Shown here: one piece after another, positions 63,295 to 64,000 of the stretch
Layout of the letters: each line of letters begins with the position of its first letter
Numbering within the stretch: the first letter of the stretch is position 1
NCBI GenBank assembly: GCA_018882885.1
Contig: VERG01000004.1
Coordinates: 1 to 64,000 of the forward strand
DNA from: Candidatus Nanopelagicaceae bacterium
GTDB taxonomy: Bacteria > Actinomycetota > Actinomycetes > Nanopelagicales > Nanopelagicaceae
Direction: 5' to 3'
Length of the DNA: 64,000 bases
Made by a program: the position numbers and the translations under genes
Notes under the pieces: generated by a model
What the model saw: only the letters and a program-made list of their open reading frames with translations
The model's database searches: none
Told to the model about the DNA's origin: nothing

Positions 63295-63301
63295 TAGGAT
63301 A
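63295..63301. promoter_or_regulatory. Symmetric shared -10 of cysS and fdxA
   Basis: TAGGATA contains TAGGAT on the plus strand (toward fdxA, giving a leader of about 55 bases) and TATCCT on the minus strand (toward cysS). Confidence 0.45.
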
Positions 63302-63319
63302 TGAGCCATCGAGTCACCA

Positions 63320-63341
63320 ATGGTCAGTCAAGAGTGACCAT
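63320..63341. repeat. Inverted repeat in the fdxA leader
   Basis: Perfect 7-bp arms ATGGTCA (63320-63326) and TGACCAT (63335-63341) with an 8-base spacer, between the promoter and the GAGGAG ribosome site of fdxA. It could be an operator or an RNA hairpin that controls translation. Confidence 0.55.
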
Positions 63342-63362
63342 AGAAAATTTGAGGAGTAGAAC

Positions 63363-63686
63363 ATGACTTATGTGATTGCCCTTCCTTGCGTTGATGTAAA
63401 GGACAAGTCATGTATCGAAGAGTGTCCGGTGGATTGCATCTACGAAGGCGATCGCATGATGTATATCCAGCCCGATGAGTGTGTTGATTGTGGCGCCTGC
63501 GAGCCGGTCTGTCCGGTTGAGGCAATCTATTACGAAGACGATGTTCCATCGCAGTGGAATGAGTACAAAGAGGTAAACGCAGAGTTCTTTGATGAGATCG
63601 GATCCCCTGGCGGCGCCAGCAAAGTTGGTCCAATTTCAAAAGATCATCCCAAGCTACTTCAGATTCAAAAGAAGCCAGCTGAATAA
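63363..63686 (+). CDS. fdxA: Ferredoxin, 7Fe type
   Basis: A 107-aa electron carrier with two cluster motifs: CIEECPVDCIYEG and CVDCGACEPVCPVEAIY, in the arrangement of actinobacterial 7Fe ([3Fe-4S][4Fe-4S]) ferredoxins. The C-terminal tail (65-107) is usual for the FdxA/FdxC group. It can feed P450s or other oxidoreductases. Good ribosome site GAGGAG. It is followed by dapC in the same reading frame, as in mycobacteria (fdxC-dapC). Confidence 0.93.
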   Translation: MTYVIALPCVDVKDKSCIEECPVDCIYEGDRMMYIQPDECVDCGACEPVCPVEAIYYEDDVPSQWNEYKEVNAEFFDEIGSPGGASKVGPISKDHPKLLQIQKKPAE

Positions 63687-63695
63687 GGGGTCTCT

Positions 63696-64000
63696 ATCAA
63701 GCTTCCTGATTTTCCTTGGGATGCTCTTGCCCCTTACGGGCAAAGAGCACGCTCTCACCCGCAAGGAATCATTGATTTATCCCAAGGCACACCGGTTGAC
63801 CCAACCCCAGAGTTCATTCAAGAGGCGCTTCGTTCCAACTCAAATTCACCTAGCTATCCAGTAACTACGGGAGCTGCAGAGTTAAGAGCGGAGCTTCGTC
63901 GTTATTGCATTGAGGTTTTGGGCGCTTCAGGTGAGTTTGATGTTTTGCCAACAATTGGCTCGAAGGAAATTGTGGCTTTACTTCCATTTTTGCTTCAGGT
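63696..64000 (+). CDS. dapC: Succinyldiaminopimelate aminotransferase (5' part; runs off right edge)
   Basis: N-terminal about 101 residues of the PLP-dependent DapC, the step after DapD in lysine/DAP synthesis. Seen: KLPDFPWDALAPYGQRARSH, DLSQGTPVDPTPEFIQEAL and VLPTIGSKEIVALLPFLL, matching actinobacterial DapC. The frame is open from the fdxA stop (TAA 63684-63686) onward, but contains no ATG, GTG or TTG anywhere near the conserved N-terminus. The best initiation point is ATC 63696, five bases after AAGGGG. A near-cognate start, stop readthrough from fdxA, or a base error are the options. Confidence 0.85.
   Translation, partial: MKLPDFPWDALAPYGQRARSHPQGIIDLSQGTPVDPTPEFIQEALRSNSNSPSYPVTTGAAELRAELRRYCIEVLGASGEFDVLPTIGSKEIVALLPFLLQ

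Overview
The window is a gene-dense stretch of an actinobacterial chromosome. Lineage markers are a WhiB start, MshB of mycothiol synthesis, the actinobacterial small families DUF3117, DUF3107 and DUF3017, a PerM/DUF6350-like membrane protein beside sucCD, GuaB3, and the dapC-fdxA-cysS/mshB and tatB-mrp-MgtE_N neighbourhoods known from mycobacteria and streptomycetes. Base composition is well below that of most actinobacteria (an estimate, not a count), intergenic gaps are nearly absent and many genes overlap. I infer a streamlined planktonic member of the acI group (Ca. Nanopelagicales: Planktophila/Nanopelagicus relatives). No rRNA, tRNA, IS element, prophage or CRISPR array was seen. No gene-free stretch reaches 300 bases.

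Layout. 1-5.7 kb: divergent whiB (partial) and a MerR regulator with a B12-binding-like domain, then guaB (without CBS domains)-guaB3-guaA and a secreted cyclophilin. 5.7-16.6 kb: PIG-L deacetylase, pcrA, sucCD, PerM-like gene, purH, folD, DUF3017, mdh, icd, closed by a bidirectional terminator. 16.6-20.3 kb: an orphan sugar-ABC ATPase with a long structured leader, a CNNM/HlyC-type protein and trpS.

20.3-42 kb is the most distinctive region: a nucleoside and (deoxy)ribose acquisition and salvage island. It holds two BMP-type binding proteins, ribokinase, a LacI regulator, a complete nucleoside ABC transporter, a DUF2419 queuosine-salvage glycosylase, a nucleoside deoxyribosyltransferase-like protein, an MFS transporter, two nucleoside hydrolases, two uridine-phosphorylase paralogues, deoC, an aldehyde dehydrogenase followed by a half-length catalytically empty ALDH (together resembling a split ALDH16), a P450, adenosine deaminase, cytidine deaminase and a PGM2-like phosphosugar mutase. 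Uptake, base release, deamination and sugar-phosphate entry into central metabolism can all be drawn from these genes. Three LacI/PurR-like operator sequences lie in promoter regions inside the island.

42-50 kb: gamma-glutamylcyclotransferase-like protein, maf, UDP-sugar dehydrogenase, LytR-CpsA-Psr protein, glycosyltransferase, SpoIID-like protein, dapD, LOG-family hydrolase, SRPBCC protein and a tiny sigma-region-4-like protein. 50-60 kb: DUF3117, pepA, O-methyltransferase, tatB, mrp, DUF1003, MgtE_N/CBS protein, EamA permease, PHP phosphoesterase, MarC, MpaB-like protein, orphan ParA, DUF3107. 60-64 kb: TetR regulator, mshB, small membrane protein, cysS, fdxA and the start of dapC, which has no ordinary start codon.

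A striking genome-scale signal is promoter layout. More than twenty genes have a TANNNT hexamer six or seven bases before ATG or GTG, which implies leaderless mRNAs and often fixes the start codon. Several of these hexamers begin with the stop codon of the preceding gene, and several divergent pairs share overlapping, symmetric -10 boxes.
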